64,000 nt of DNA from Costus lasius (Eukaryota > Streptophyta > Magnoliopsida > Zingiberales > Costaceae), in contig CM050446.2 in the NCBI GenBank assembly GCA_027563935.2, positions 24,121,501-24,185,500 on the forward strand, given 5' to 3'. The translations under genes were made by a program, and so were the position numbers. Positions 1-11,363 of this stretch are shown here, piece after piece (the first letter of the stretch is position 1; every line of letters starts with the position of its first letter). The notes below the pieces were generated by a model that saw only the letters and a list, made by a program, of their open reading frames with translations, was not told the origin of the DNA and did not search any database.

Positions 1-463
1 GGCTTGACTATGACCACAACACGATGCACAATCATCTCATGCTTTTCTATATGCTCAAGAAAACATAAAACTTAGGTTTTAGTTTCTTAGAAAACATGTC
101 TTTCAACCTCAACATTCGTTCGCAAATCTAAGATTTTTCGTTTCTCTCAGGAGTCTACAAGTGACGCATGCATGCTCTAAGCACGCTTGCCGTCTACCCT
201 TGCAATCTTTAACTTGCCAAGAAGTCCCACATAGTAGGTCTATCCTACATGCGTGGGGATAAATTAATTCTCTCACATGTGGGTCTATCCCACCATGTGA
301 AGAAAGCGAAAAACTAAAGAAATCGAATAGATGTCAGGAACGAAAAACTTACAATTTTTCTTACTTAGAAAAATCCATGCGCATATGCAAATTTTCAAAA
401 AATTTCAGATGGCATGTGAGCATACAATGAAAGCATAAAACACCGTTCGAGTTCGCAAGTCCC

Positions 464-473
464 TCTGATACCA
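464..473 (-). other. Primer-binding site of Cop-1 (initiator Met tRNA)
   Basis: Read on the minus strand this is TGGTATCAGA, the start of the standard copia PBS that pairs with the 3' end of initiator Met tRNA. One base separates it from the LTR end. It fixes the orientation of Cop-1 and the inner LTR boundary at 475. Confidence 0.88.
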
Positions 474-474
474 C

Positions 475-2340
475 TGTTGGGAAACCTTGGGGATTTTAAA
501 ATTTTTACAGACAAGCACAGCGGAAGCAATCCCCGAAACAGACTAGTCCCAAAAACCCAGAAGATCGAGTCTTGCTAGGGAATCGACACGGTGAGTAGGA
601 GATGATACGTTGCAGCGAAGAAGGAAGATGCGATGCAGGCGCCCAAATGTGCGCCCTCTGCAGTCTCGCACACAGCCGAACCTTGAGTTCTCTTCTTCCA
701 CTCCCAGTGCTAGCCTCGGGAAGAAGATCCACGCCTTTGGGAGACTTCCTCAATCACTTGCGCTAACTCCAAAGAAGAGGCCAAGGAGAGGAGGTGGAGT
801 TTCGTCGGAGTCCAACTCTTGAAGCACTCCACCAAGATCCGAACCGGAATCAACTGAAGCCAAAGTCCAACTTTGGAGAGGAGGGCGCCAAGGAACTTCC
901 AAAGTTCCGAACTCACTAAAGGGAATAGGAGAGGCAATGGGCGAACATACCTCTCCCTCTTTCTAGGAGTGGCGACAAAGGGGGACAAGGGGGCAAGAGG
1001 GCAAGAAGAACAACAAGGGGGAGGAAGGGGGTTTATATACCCATGAATAGGTGCACCTCTTCACAAGTGAAGAGGCACACCTCTTCATGAAGAGACACAC
1101 CTCTTCAAGAGGTAAAACCCATTTCGCCCACTCCAAGTCTCGTGTGCCAAAGTTCATTCACCCACTCCAAGTGAGAAGCTCCAAGCTTCTCTCTTTAAGT
1201 GAGATGTCCAACTTGGATTTGTCCACCTCAATGAAATGCGCCAAGCTCACTCCAAGTAGCTTGCGCCATTCCATTTGGCCCATTGGCCCAAATGGCTCAT
1301 TGAGCCCATTTGGCCTATTGGCCCAACTTGTTCTATTGGGTACATTTGACCCAAATGGCCCATTGGGCCCATTTGGCTTACTAGGCCCAAAAATCAAGTT
1401 AGCTCCAAATGATTCCTTTCATCTCATCTAGCATAGTGGTGCTGATGAATTCTCCCAAACAGATCTGAGTTATCCAATAACTCAATCAATAGGCTACCCG
1501 ATCAATACGAGAACCCGAATTTCATGTTGTGCAACCCTGTAGGTTCCTCAGACATTGGCAGTGATGAACCCAGTCATCACAAGCAGTGATTGGCACCTAG
1601 CAGTGTATCGCTGCTACCCAAGTGATCGGAATGGATATCAACATCGACATCCCCATCATCGCAACAAGGTACCGATGCATTATAGTCTCTTTGCCAAACT
1701 GATATCCGATTGGACAAAGTGTGTCATCACTTTGTTTTTCACCCAATCTCATGGTCATGACTAAATCAGGCTTTCACCTGGGTATGACCATACACTTTCA
1801 GTCATGCAACCATAGGGGGGCCCCGTGGATATCAAGCTTCCCGTAGGAAGGGGCAAATCCTATGTCTGTCCATTGATCTTCTCATATGGGTCGTGACATA
1901 CCCAATGACAACCGTTATGACCTCCCTGCTACGGCGAGGCGTTAGGTTGTATCAAAGTATGTCCCTAACCATATAGAAGAGTCAATGACCTCAAGTCAAG
2001 GGATCAATGCATCTCCAGTCACTTGTGAGCTTAACTCATGACATTAAGTTAAAGCCTCACAGCGGGTCGGTCCAGTATATCCACCACTGATATACCCATA
2101 TGCCTGCGTTAGCACGCCGTGCGTAACCAGCCCATATACCAGTCTCACATGTACCAGAGTTGTCTCATATCCACTTAGGTACTCGACCGGGGACACACCG
2201 ATTTGAGCACAGATACAATCTGTCTCTAGGGACATTATTATCTATGTACATAATCACAGATGTAAACACAGCATAATAACGACAATGCCAGAATGATATA
2301 TATTAAATATCAAGGTCAAGTAGTACAGGATGGACCAACA
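475..2340 (-). repeat. Cop-1 5' LTR, 1866 bp
   Basis: The LTR is bounded by a 6-bp inverted terminal repeat (TGTTGG at 475, CCAACA ending at 2340), with the PBS adjoining the inner end. The region 1260-1390 is a run of short low-complexity repeats of the type TTGGCCCATTGGCCC. Short ORFs inside the LTR, such as 1051-1431 and 610-822, look like chance frames. The outer end abuts P1 sequence at 2341. Confidence 0.82.
1033..1039 (-). promoter_or_regulatory. Probable TATA box of the Cop-1 LTR
   Basis: On the minus strand the sequence reads GTATATAAAC inside a G/C-flanked context, a good match to a plant TATA box. It lies in the middle of the LTR, as expected for the U3/R junction, and agrees with the orientation given by the PBS. 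Transcription would start about 30 bp to its left. Confidence 0.6.
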
Positions 2341-2372
2341 ACGGGTCCAAGGGCATATACACTAATAGTATT

Positions 2373-2739
2373 ATGGCTCCGAGGAGATTAGTGAGGACTA
2401 GGCCCTATGGGGCAGTGAGGAAGGAGGGTGTTCGAGGACCATACCCTCCTAGATATCCTAGATATAGGTTGGTTCATGGAGTGCTCCTGGAGAGATTCGA
2501 GCTTACACAGATGTCAGCCGTGGAGTCTCCAATTCCATTCGATTTGTATCCCCCTTCGGATACACCATGGGAGTATCCGCGAGTTTCGGATGAGATTGAT
2601 ACTGAGAGGATGCCCCCAGCTCCTAGTACTTCACAAATGGCAGTGTCAGAGCCAGTCGGCTCTCCAGAGCTGGAGATCATTTCAGAGAGGTCTGCTGATA
2701 GGCTAGAGAGCTGTGACTAGAGGAATGCCAGACGGTATG
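2373..2739 (+). pseudogene. Env-position ORF of P1, N-terminal part
   Basis: The reading frame begins MAPRRLVRTRPYGAV and is rich in Pro, Arg and Glu, like the N-terminus of the equivalent ORF in A1 (MPPRRKNTGKRLAG). It meets a TAG at 2718-2720 but stays open beyond it in the same frame up to the A1 insertion at 2739, and the frame resumes at 25674. Function is unknown. By position it is the extra ORF that Athila elements carry after pol. The Pro/Arg/Glu-rich start looks disordered and basic. Confidence 0.7.
2735..2739. repeat. Target-site duplication of A1, left copy (GTATG)
   Basis: GTATG directly precedes the LTR start TGATAGCACC at 2740. The same five bases follow the other LTR end at 25669-25673. 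A perfect 5-bp duplication proves that A1 inserted as one unit. Confidence 0.95.
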
Positions 2740-3183
2740 TGATAGCACCCACCGGTATAGGTAGGCGTTACCCGCAAGTGCATGCGTCTATCGAAGTAAT
2801 AAAATATCGATCCCACAGGGACTAACTGGCAGGTACCGATAGATCTCGAAATGACTAGCTAGACGAAGTCGAAATTGGTGAAGTTTAAGATAACGAAATA
2901 ATAAAAAGTGCAGGAATGTAAACTAGGAAATCACACGAGAGAATTATAATGAGGAGGTGTATCAGGATATGAGTTCACCACATTGACTCCTTACAGTTGA
3001 ATAGTCAAAGTTTATTACCAATGCCCTATTAAGTTCAAGGGGGTCAGCTTCCTTGTCACGTAGGTAGCTTCCCTCCGATAATCTCGTCCGCTTCCACGAA
3101 CTAAATTACCGGTCCAATCCGCAGGGTTCTAACGTGCGGTCAGACGAGTGTCTTTCCACAACATCCAAGATTCTTATAATCCC

Positions 3184-3630
3184 TACAAATACGTACAGAC
3201 CCACAGGCAAGGTTTTACCCTCCTAGAGATGCTGAACCATACTTGAGGTGATTATAGACTCAAACGCCCCCTCTCGGGTAGCGTAGGGATAACATACAAA
3301 CGGAATGGATAAACTCTCAACCAAGTGGGTCGGACTGGGATCTCTCCGACGCGTCTAAACTCCTACAGTCACGCGGGCGAGTATGAATCTGCGAGCGAGG
3401 TTTTCTCCCTAAGGTCTGATTTACAAACCTCACCTTGGTGTTTATCCCTAGTGAGTACAGACCCGCAGGCAAGCTTTCTCCTCTAGATCTGATTAACAAA
3501 CCTCACCTTTGCAACTTTAGGCTCAAGCATACCTTTCAGAATAATGCTTTCCTTTAATTCTCCGGGTGAGTACAGCTATGCAAGCGAGTAAACTCCTAGA
3601 AAAACTGATTTATAAACCTCACTCGAGGGA
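3184..3630. repeat. Degenerate tandem repeats inside the A1 LTR
   Basis: About four diverged units of roughly 70-110 bp follow one another. Each carries a version of GTACAGACCCGCAGGCAAG, then a CTCCTAGA-like stretch, then GATTTACAAACCTCAC. The same array is present in the other A1 LTR at about 24113-24560, so it belongs to the family and is not a local event. Confidence 0.7.
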
Positions 3631-4073
3631 TTAAAAGTCGAACATATTCCTCCGGGCACACAGGCAAAGCACGCACACTAGGTCAAGCAAGGACTTTAGC
3701 AAATAAACCTAACTATCACAACTAATAAATCGTCAAGGGCTAACCCCACATCCTGATTGGGTGTTTAGCCAATCATGTTCACGGTAGCAATATGGATAAT
3801 GTATTCAGCCATAAACATCTCTTACAACAACAGATCTTGCTCAGAAAATGTAGAAGAAATGTAGATCTTGTGTTGGTCTTGTGAAGATTATACAATGAAT
3901 GCAGCAAATGGACTATGAATGCCAAATATTTCTTACAGATTTTGTCCCTAAGAGGCTGGCGCACCAAGATGTCTTCGCTGGATGCAGAGGCGCGGCTCTC
4001 TTCCTCCTTCTCGCAAGCACTACTTCTCCGTTCCCTTTTCCGTGCGAACCCCTTTCTCTGATGGACCGAACCT

Positions 4074-4081
4074 CCTTTTAT
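4074..4081 (-). promoter_or_regulatory. Possible TATA box of the A1 LTR
   Basis: The minus strand reads ATAAAAGG followed by AGG, the same context as the clearer CTATAAAAGG of the family-B LTRs at 37865-37872. The other A1 LTR has the same sequence near 25006-25013. Confidence 0.4.
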
Positions 4082-4737
4082 TCCTCTCTTCTCTGCATCT
4101 TTTTCTCCTTCCCATACCCTGCAAAAAGGGCTCTGCGGTTGCTGTTTCTGCTCAGCCGAAAGATGATTCTGCTGCCAGCCTCCATGCCCTGCAAAGCTGC
4201 CGCTGCTGCTATTCTCCATGGAGTCATCACTCCTTGCACCGATTTCTCTTCTGAAAGGCTGCTCCAAGCCTTTTCGTCAACGGGGGATAAAAGTCCTAGG
4301 TGGCCTTGAGCTTTCCCCAGGGTTAAATTGAAGAAAGCAAAGTAAAAATTGCGGTTTCGAAACAGGCGCGTCCGCGATCACGGGCGAGAATTTGTTCGTG
4401 ACCCGGTCGTGATTTATCAATTTCAGCTTCAGGCATAACGACGATCACGGGCATGATTCTGATCGGGACCCGGTCATGATTTCCAGCAAAGGACCTGATG
4501 ACTCTGAAATCTTCCAGTTTGGATCATCTTGAGTTAGGACAAGCCCCTCTGTCACCAAAGTGTCAGAATCTACCCTCTATGTGGTCAATTTGACCTGAAA
4601 ATGTGAAAAATACCGAAACAAGTGTAGATTCCATAAATGTATCCAAATATAGGCAATTGTAAGGCTTAAATTCGTGAAATAGGCATGTTTCCATAAGTAA
4701 ATTGGTACGTAAAACTCTATATAAATCTGTGTCAACA

Positions 4738-6384
4738 GAATACCTACGACTTAAACCTTTGCTTGTCCTCAAGCAAAAAGAAAGAAATGAAGTTCTATGA
4801 GGGTTGTTCAACTCAAGTTATACTCCCCAATGATCTAAAAATGCGAAATAATCACAGCTAGTCACAAAATACACAAATCACTGTAAACCTTAAAGATGTC
4901 AAGATGAAAAGCAAAGTATCCGGGTTAAATCTATAGACAACAGTTGCACAATAATATTGGATAGAAAATAGTGCCTTACCACATAAGACACCAATACACT
5001 CAAAGGACCAAAAGGGTGAACTCGAAAGTGGTAGTAAAGGCTTTACTCATGACTTCGGTACCACCGCACTTTTAATTCTTTCCTGCAGTGCCAAGCCGTA
5101 GCTTTGGTACCACCGCCTTCTTTTCTTTCTGGGTTGCAGTGCCAAGTTACAACTTCGGTACCACTGCCTTCTCCTTTTCAATCACTTTTCTCTTCTTTTA
5201 GTGGCAGTCCCAAGTCAGAACTTCGGTACCACTACCTTCTTTCCCCTTTTTTTTTCTTTTTGTGGGGCAGTGTCAAGTTGTAACTTCGGTACCACTATTC
5301 TTTTTTCTCTTTTCTTTCCTTTCAATATTTTATACGGTGCCAAGTCAGAGGAGTTCAAACCAAAACTAATACTTAGAATTACCAAGGGTGATAAGTGTGT
5401 GTCAAGTGGTTCGGTCTATAGTTTTCCAAATGAATAGTGTGCATGTTGACATATAGATGCTTCCTAGATTCGAAGCTCATCAAAGATCAATCCTTAAGTT
5501 TCCAGTGTGTAAGGTATCGAGTGACTAGTTGTTCAACATAAATGACGCGCTTAATGAAGTGTGGGAGTTTAGATAAATCATAAATGAGGCAAATGGATCA
5601 TGAATAAGAATCAATTATAAATGAGGAAAACATTGATCAATGAAAGCAAGGGAATGCAGCTAGGACCTACGGCTTAAGACTTTTGCATGTCTAGACAATA
5701 AATTATTAATGAAGTTTTGGTCCTTATCTATAAAGTCATAGTGAAAGCATGTGAGAAGGGTACAACATATCAAAGAGATAGAGTCCTGAGAGTATCTGCG
5801 ACAGGTTAAAATTTTATCAAAATACTTTACAATAAAAATTATAGTGAAGATAGAGTGCATCGATAGTACCGAGAATTAAAGCTTGGCAGGTTCGGTACAA
5901 CGTCACAGGTGTAGCATTACATCAGACATTATTAGTTTAACAACAAAATCATCAGCATGAAGTCAAAGTATCAGTGCAACATTTTATCAACAAATGCATA
6001 AAAGTCATGCCGAAAGTGTAGCAAAAGATGCAGACATGATAAGTATGCTACCATAAAGATGTCCTTGCAAAGTTATGAAATAATTTCATAAAGCAACGTG
6101 CAATAAGAACAGTATGAAAGGTTTCAAAAGCTGTGGCAGATGCGCCACAGCAGCACGTTAATAATATCACAACAAGCAGTAACAGTTCAACAGTACCAAC
6201 AGTTCATGCAACATCATAAAGTCAAAGTACCAGCACAACACCTCATCATAAGATTCATAAGAGTCACGACGACCTATCAAAATGTGTAAGTACCCTCACC
6301 CGAAGCAAAAGATGCATCATCCCAAATGCATATAGTATAGGCATATATCAAAAGGGGTGAGGGAAGACTTACTAGAGTGCAGCC
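4738..6384 (-). other. A1 3' untranslated region with PPT-side block
   Basis: This stretch lies between the env-position ORF and the 3' LTR. Next to the LTR, on the minus strand, is GAGGACAAGCAAAGGTTTAAG, the block that precedes the 3' LTR in Athila-type elements and includes or adjoins the plus-strand primer tract. The same block precedes the LTR in P1, E1, B1, B2, C1 and C2. The hairpin/purine array is at 5051-5349. The rest (5350-6384) is A-rich with no ORF that I recognise. Confidence 0.7.
5051..5349 (-). repeat. Array of five hairpin-bracketed purine tracts in the A1 3' UTR
   Basis: Five units of about 50-65 bp run in tandem. On the plus strand each begins CTTCGGTACCACTGCC or a variant, continues as a T/C-rich run, and ends GGCAGTGCCAAGT or a variant. 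CACTGC and GCAGTG can pair, so in element sense each unit is a hairpin with a purine-rich loop. Single or double copies occupy the same 3' UTR position in P1, E1, B1-B3, C1 and C2. Confidence 0.75.
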
Positions 6385-7559
6385 CTACTCACTGCACTCA
6401 GTCGGGTCGTCATTGTCATCGGCGTCCTCGTCCTCATCTCGCGGTGGTGGTGGAGCCATGTTGCTGTGGAGGAAAACTTCAATGCAGTTCACTGTATCCA
6501 TCAGGGCTGCCAGCTGCTTCCCTTGGTGGATCTGATCTTGGCGAAGCAAGTGGAGCAAATCTTCCGTAGAAGGGCACGCGGCAGTCCGAGGCTGTCCACC
6601 GATAGAGGAACCGGGGTCCATGTCAAGAGGTGTAGGCTGGTCGTCTGGCGCTGTCTCTGATGTTAGTCCGTGCGGTATTTGGTAAAGCCATGGTGACAGT
6701 GGTGTCCGCGAAGGTCAGATGATATATGTCACCATGCCGAACAATCATCTTCATCGATAGAAGATGCTCAAGATCCAAGCTGCGGCTTCCAATTGCTTCA
6801 GGTTGACCGTAGGGGTTATGTCCAAGGGAGAGAGCTATCATTGTGATCATCCCGTCGATGCAAATGACTCCTTTTTGCGCATGGGCTACCCGCATAAATT
6901 GCCGGGCGAGATGATAGCCGGCATTGATCTGGAAATGGTGCAAGAGCCCCCATAGACATAGTAGCTCGGGCTGGCATACAATTCCGTCTCCATCCCTTGC
7001 GAAAATCGAATGCATGAGTAACCTATGCGCATAGCGGATGCAGGGGTTGGAGAGTGCCGAAGCTCTGGCATTCCTGGGCGAGTAAGCGGACATGGAGGAG
7101 ATGCACCTCCAGAAAATGTCTTCATTGAAGTTCGGTGGTCCGACCCTGGAAGCGTACGCAGGAAACCCAAAGATGTCGTTAAGATCAGCAATGGTAAGGC
7201 GATACTCTGTGTTCGCCAATATGAAGGATAGCAGTCCAGGATCCGTGTCTAGAGCAGAGACTTTTAATTCAACCAAGCTCAGAAATTCATGCGTGAAAGG
7301 GATATATGTTGGATGGGCGTATTGCAGAAAGCGTCCCCAGCCAAATTGGCAAAAAACCCAAAGCAGATCGTCGAAAATTCCAAGAGCAGCTAATGCCGCA
7401 GCAGTTAATTATCCGCCGGTTGGATAGGACTTGATATCTCGCCGCTTGGTGATTGTCTCGCATCTGAACCTCCGGTGGTGCGGCCTGCTGTTGAGGTGCC
7501 GGTCGAGGGCTTGAGGTTCCCGCCAGTCGCTTCCCAGTGTTCTTCCGACGTGGTGGCAT
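6385..7559 (-). pseudogene. A1 env-position ORF (Athila ORF-1-like / plant transposon protein family)
   Basis: The ORF would start at the ATG at 7557-7559 (MPPRRKNTGKRL) and end at 6385, giving about 390 residues. It has a basic Pro-rich N-terminus; a central domain with HPTYIPFTHEFLS, a hydrophobic LTIADLNDIFGFP-type segment and GMITMIALSLG; and a C-terminal helical stretch ending in an acidic tail (RDEDEDADDNDD). At least two frameshifts break it, near 7420 and 6625. The pattern fits the plant family usually named ATHILA ORF-1 (PF03078) or the related plant transposon protein domain; this is from memory, not a search. I see no signal peptide or glycoprotein features, so env refers to position only. 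Related copies occur in P1, E1 and C1. Confidence 0.75.
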
Positions 7560-8161
7560 GATCGCTCGAGCAACAAAGGGCGGACACAGAAGTATCGGCA
7601 GTTGATTTCGGAAGACCTCGCGGCGAAATAAGGACTAAAATCCTGGAATGAGAGCTCACCAGAGATGATCGGAGAAGTCGCAGGAGGGTTGGTGGTCGAC
7701 GGAGCTGCCGGCGGCGAATGGTGGGGCAGAGCAGTGGGGTCGGCGAAAGGTGCAGAAACTAAAAAATCGGGAACCCTAGCGAAATCCCGGGCGAGCAGCT
7801 TAAGTGAAATCTCTTAATGGGTTTCCTAACGAGTCGGGCTGGCCAGGCGAACCGGTTAAACTGTTAATTTTCGTAATCTCTCCCAAGATTCCTATCAGGG
7901 CCCGGTCGTGATTTTATCGCGGTTTTTGAATTCCTGTCATCACGGTGGTAATTTCATCCACGGGGCAGCCGTGATGTCCTCGTCAAATTTGTAAGCATTC
8001 TGTCTTCTAAAAGATCCTGCCCGTGATTTTCGTCGTGACCCACCCCTGATTGTCCTCTGTTTGATTGTGTGCGAATTCCACGTCCGTGCCTCTAGTTACG
8101 GGACTGCCGTGAACTTTTCGACGGATAATAGCCTGAAAACTCTTCGGAAAGATCTCGGTCA
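7560..8161 (-). other. A1 pol-env spacer, left part, with palindrome array
   Basis: This is the non-coding DNA upstream of the env-position ORF, interrupted by Cop-2 at 8161. At 7856-8120 it carries repeated motifs such as CCCGGTCGTGATTT, CACGGGGCAGCCGTGA and ACGGGACTGCCGTGAA. CCCGGTCGTGATTT also occurs in the A1 LTRs (4402-4415 and the other copy). The spacer continues at 17289. Confidence 0.6.
8157..8161. repeat. Target-site duplication of Cop-2, left copy (GGTCA)
   Basis: GGTCA immediately precedes the LTR at 8162 and is repeated at 17284-17288 after the second LTR. Confidence 0.95.
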
Positions 8162-9869
8162 TGTTGGGGTATGCCCTTAAGGCTAATGTTTGAGGCCTTG
8201 GGATTGTAACAGTATCATGTAATAAACTCTTAAGTTTATAAAGGCATGGTTGTTATTCAGATTGTTACCTTGTCTGCTGTAATAAGTGTACTTCTGATTA
8301 ATGTCTCAATGCTGTTCAGCTAGGCTGACATGCTAAAAGTCCTTAGTCGATATATCTTGGTGAACATGAGACAGCCTTGATATGATTGAGACTAATATGA
8401 ATTCTAATCTTATAGGATGCTTCGAGCATGGAATAAGATGAAGACTCATGGGTACATTGGATGTACTGGACAGACCCTTTTAGGACATTCAATTGCTTGT
8501 CACAATGTGAATGATCCTTGATTGCAACAAGTGGCACATGTCCTCTGACTTGAGATCACTTGTGTTTCTAAATGATGATTGTCATTGTTTTGAGGTAGTT
8601 CAATATCATTTGAAACATAATGGTTATAGACTATCTTGGATAATGATCATGAGTCAGGTTAGGGCACTAGTGATAGATAGAGGATTGCCGTCTCCTTGTT
8701 GAAGGAGTGTGGTGTTCTATAGGGGCCCCCTAGATGAGATGATTGAGAAAGTGTATGGCCATACCCAGGTGACTATGTGCATCTGATCTAATCATGCTCA
8801 TCATATTGGAGTCACAAGCTTGACCTGCTTGTCCAATGAGAACATCCAGTGGCAAAGGATACATGCATGCCTTGTGAAGTGGATTCACACTTGTGCTATG
8901 GTTTGGGTGTAGTCTTGGAAGACTCTTTCCTTTATATCGGGAGACAGTGATGTGTTGCTAGATACCCCTCACTGATCGTGATAATGTAAGTTATTGTTAC
9001 CGACATTTAAAGGAAACCCTTAGGGTCGCACAATTTGATGATATGGCTTACTTGAGTCAGATCGTGTGGACTGAATTGTTTGGGTTCAGTTTAAAGGGCT
9101 TTAATCTCTGATTGTAAGTGAGATCTGGTCTGATCATGTTTGATTGATTAGGGCTTGAGATCGGTAAGCTTCGATCGAGAGAGATGATGCTAGATCGGTG
9201 AGATCAAGAGCATCATGAGATGAACGGTTAGATTGGAAACCTTAGGGTTTAGTTGATCTAGACCGATTGGCTTGGGCTGGCTTGTTTGGCCTTTGGACCG
9301 AACACATTTACTTTGAACCGGTTCAAGAGCTTGAACGTATGGTTCATTGTTTTGGCGTTTTGATCGATTTAGTGATCATGAACGCATGGCTTAATGGATT
9401 TTCCAATTTTGGAAAGTCATTTAGCGCATGTTCCCTTGAACGCCAAATGACTTGAACGCTCCATTCAACTCTTGTCTCCTTGCTCTTGCTTGACGAGACT
9501 TTGGCGTGGAGAAGGCGAGGTCTTGGTGGAGGTTCGGCAAGCCTAGACATCATCTCTCATTTCCTTACCATACGAGAGGGACCCTTGAAGGACCTTGCTA
9601 GCACAAGGATCTCCAAGGAGCAAGCACATCATCTTGTGTGCGTCAACTAGGGAGAAGATCCCTTTCGATCTTTCTCTTCCAAGTCGCCATCTTCCTCATG
9701 GCTTTGGTATGGATCTAAACTTCATCAAGTTGATCATATTATCTTGCTAAGATCCATGAAAAACCCTTGCTTCCGCTTGCAATTTTTATGCGCCACCCTT
9801 AAGGGTTTTTCGCCCCCCTCTTGAAAGGGGTTTCATCTGCTTGCGCTCCCCCTTGAAGGGGACTCTTCA
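8162..9869 (+). repeat. Cop-2 5' LTR, 1708 bp
   Basis: Starts TGTTGGGGTATG and ends GGGACTCTTCA, followed two bases later by the PBS. It matches 15575-17283 almost base for base. The near-identical small ORFs in both LTRs (8343-8537 and 15756-15950; 8511-8702 and 15924-16115) are duplicated because the LTRs are, and show no sign of being genes. Confidence 0.95.
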
Positions 9870-9871
9870 AT

Positions 9872-9883
9872 TGGTATCAGAGC
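9872..9883 (+). other. Primer-binding site of Cop-2 (initiator Met tRNA)
   Basis: TGGTATCAGAGC is the classic copia PBS complementary to the 3' end of initiator Met tRNA, two bases inside the 5' LTR. Confidence 0.95.
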
Positions 9884-11135
9884 ATGCGGTTCAAGCATGT
9901 AATATGATTGCTTGGTATATTTTGTGATCCTTGGTTGCGCATTTACATGTATGCTTAGATCTTGTTGACATGCGAAACTTACATGTTATTTCTTCATGCG
10001 AAAGTAAGATGTTTACCTTATGTTGGCGCATGTTGTTTGTTCATCTTGTCGCATGTCTTGTGTTGGCGCTTAGTTCATGTTATTTTATCAAAAACCTAAC
10101 ATGCGCGCCTATGACTAGATCTAAGTGGCGCCTACTATAAACCCTTAGATGGGTTGATGGGGTTGAAGTCACCTCTAGGTTAGATCCAATAGTCTGATCA
10201 GACCATCTGACAGCCGAGATGGATCGACCAGATGGCACCTGTGCGCAAGCACGAGGTGGCTATAGGTCGATTGCATCTTAGGCGTGTAGCGAGGTCTGGT
10301 TGAGACAACCATTGAACACACATGAGTTAGGCCCGGGGTCACACCCGCTTGCCAGACCTCATGAGGGTTGTTCAGCCCTTGGCGCATGCATGGTTGACCA
10401 TTAGGTCAACTCGAGTCAGTTAGGACTTGGTGCATGCAAGGGGCAGAGGATCTGACTAGATGAATGAGTGGATCCCTATCAATGGACCATTGTAAGGTTG
10501 TAGGGCACATAAGAAAATTAAAATTGATGCCAATGGGGTTTTCAAAATTTATTTTCTTTTAATTGGATCACATGTTGTTTGATGCCTATGCTTGTTTATT
10601 TATTCTTATGTGGGCTGCCCATGTTAAATGTGTGCTGTGCTGGGGCCTGCGTGCCTGGAATTAAACCTGTAAATTAATATTATTGTGATCTGCGAATCAC
10701 TTTTTAATTAATTTATTGTATAATTGACCTGCGAGTCAAACTTGTCTAGATAGATCAAAATGTATTTTGATTAGACAAGAGCACAAAGGCACACATCCCA
10801 GAGGGGCATTCAGCTGGTGGCGCACCTGAGGTGCTCTTGGCGCAAGGGCCCTGGGTTGGACCAGATGAGATGCTAAAGACCCAAGAAGAGCAAGTGAAGA
10901 CTTAAGTATCTTAAGGTCTTACTTAGGCTATGGGCTTTTACCACATAAGATGCATGCTTTCTTTTATTGTTTAAATAAGTAGAACAGCATGATTTATTTA
11001 TCTTCTGCTATAGCCATAGGATTTGCCTGATAGTAAGAAGATAAAAGACCGTTAAAATCCAAACGCTAAAATATCAAGCACGTAATGCCTTCTGACGCGA
11101 AACCTCACTGTTCTGACTATCGTTGGAGCCGTGTT

Positions 11136-11154
11136 GTACCCACTCAGTGGGCAC
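11136..11154 (+). other. Leader hairpin 1 of Cop-2
   Basis: GTACCCACTCAGTGGGCAC folds as a 5-bp stem (CCCAC/GTGGG) with loop TCA, extended by an outer G-C and T-A pair around an A-C mismatch. A second copy with one compensated pair lies about 209 bp downstream. Confidence 0.5.
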
Positions 11155-11344
11155 GTCCATCTATCTTCAGACGGTGCGGGATTTCACCTACGTGTTACAG
11201 AGAAGGGATTTATCGCTTCTCGTTGCTCAGCATAGCACGTGGTGGTCCAGGGAGTAGGTCGGGTCAGCTTGACCATGTAGGCTACATATGTGGCACATAT
11301 GGTAGCGCATGGAGGCAGCCATCTGAGGGGTCAGAGATTGTGTT

Positions 11345-11363
11345 GTACCAACTCAGTTGGCAC
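11345..11363 (+). other. Leader hairpin 2 of Cop-2
   Basis: GTACCAACTCAGTTGGCAC has the same loop and outer bases as hairpin 1. One stem pair is changed on both sides (C-G to A-T), so pairing is kept. Confidence 0.5.

Larger units (their letters stand above)
1..2340 (-). mobile_element. Cop-1: partial Ty1/copia element (5' LTR, PBS, leader)
   Basis: This is the 5' end of a minus-strand copia element. Its LTR is at 475-2340, the primer-binding site lies just left of it, and about 460 bp of untranslated leader runs off the window edge. The leader (1-463) has no ORF that I recognise. The orientation is set by the PBS lying to the left of the LTR and by a TATA box on the minus strand. The element interrupts the plus-strand Athila-type element P1, upstream of P1's env-position ORF. 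The other LTR and the gag-pol region lie outside the window, so the lineage and target duplication cannot be checked. The long LTR would fit a SIRE/Maximus-like or Angela-like lineage, but this is a guess. Confidence 0.8.
2740..4737 (-). repeat. A1 3' LTR, 1998 bp
   Basis: This LTR starts TGATAGCACC and ends TGTGTCAACA, and matches 23670-25668 along its whole length with scattered substitutions. It contains tandem ~100 bp repeats (3184-3630), a TATA-like ATAAAAGG on the minus strand at 4074-4081, and a palindrome array near its element-sense 5' end (4368-4482). Frames such as 3899-4309 recur in the other LTR but show no protein features I recognise. Confidence 0.95.

Noticed and set aside
3899..4309. 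136-residue ORF in the A1 LTR, repeated at 24830-25276
   Set aside because: It is duplicated only because LTRs are duplicated. Composition looks like translated pyrimidine-rich leader DNA and the two copies end differently.
5051..5349. CRISPR-like array of regularly spaced repeats
   Set aside because: Units are degenerate, the 'spacers' are pyrimidine runs, the context is a plant retrotransposon 3' UTR, and no cas genes exist nearby.
6385..7559. True retroviral envelope gene or endogenous virus
   Set aside because: No signal peptide, fusion peptide or transmembrane helix is visible; the ORF matches the Athila extra-ORF pattern. The word env is used for position only.
8343..8702. Small ORFs in Cop-2 LTRs present twice
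   Set aside because: Near-identity is due to LTR identity, not to protein constraint.
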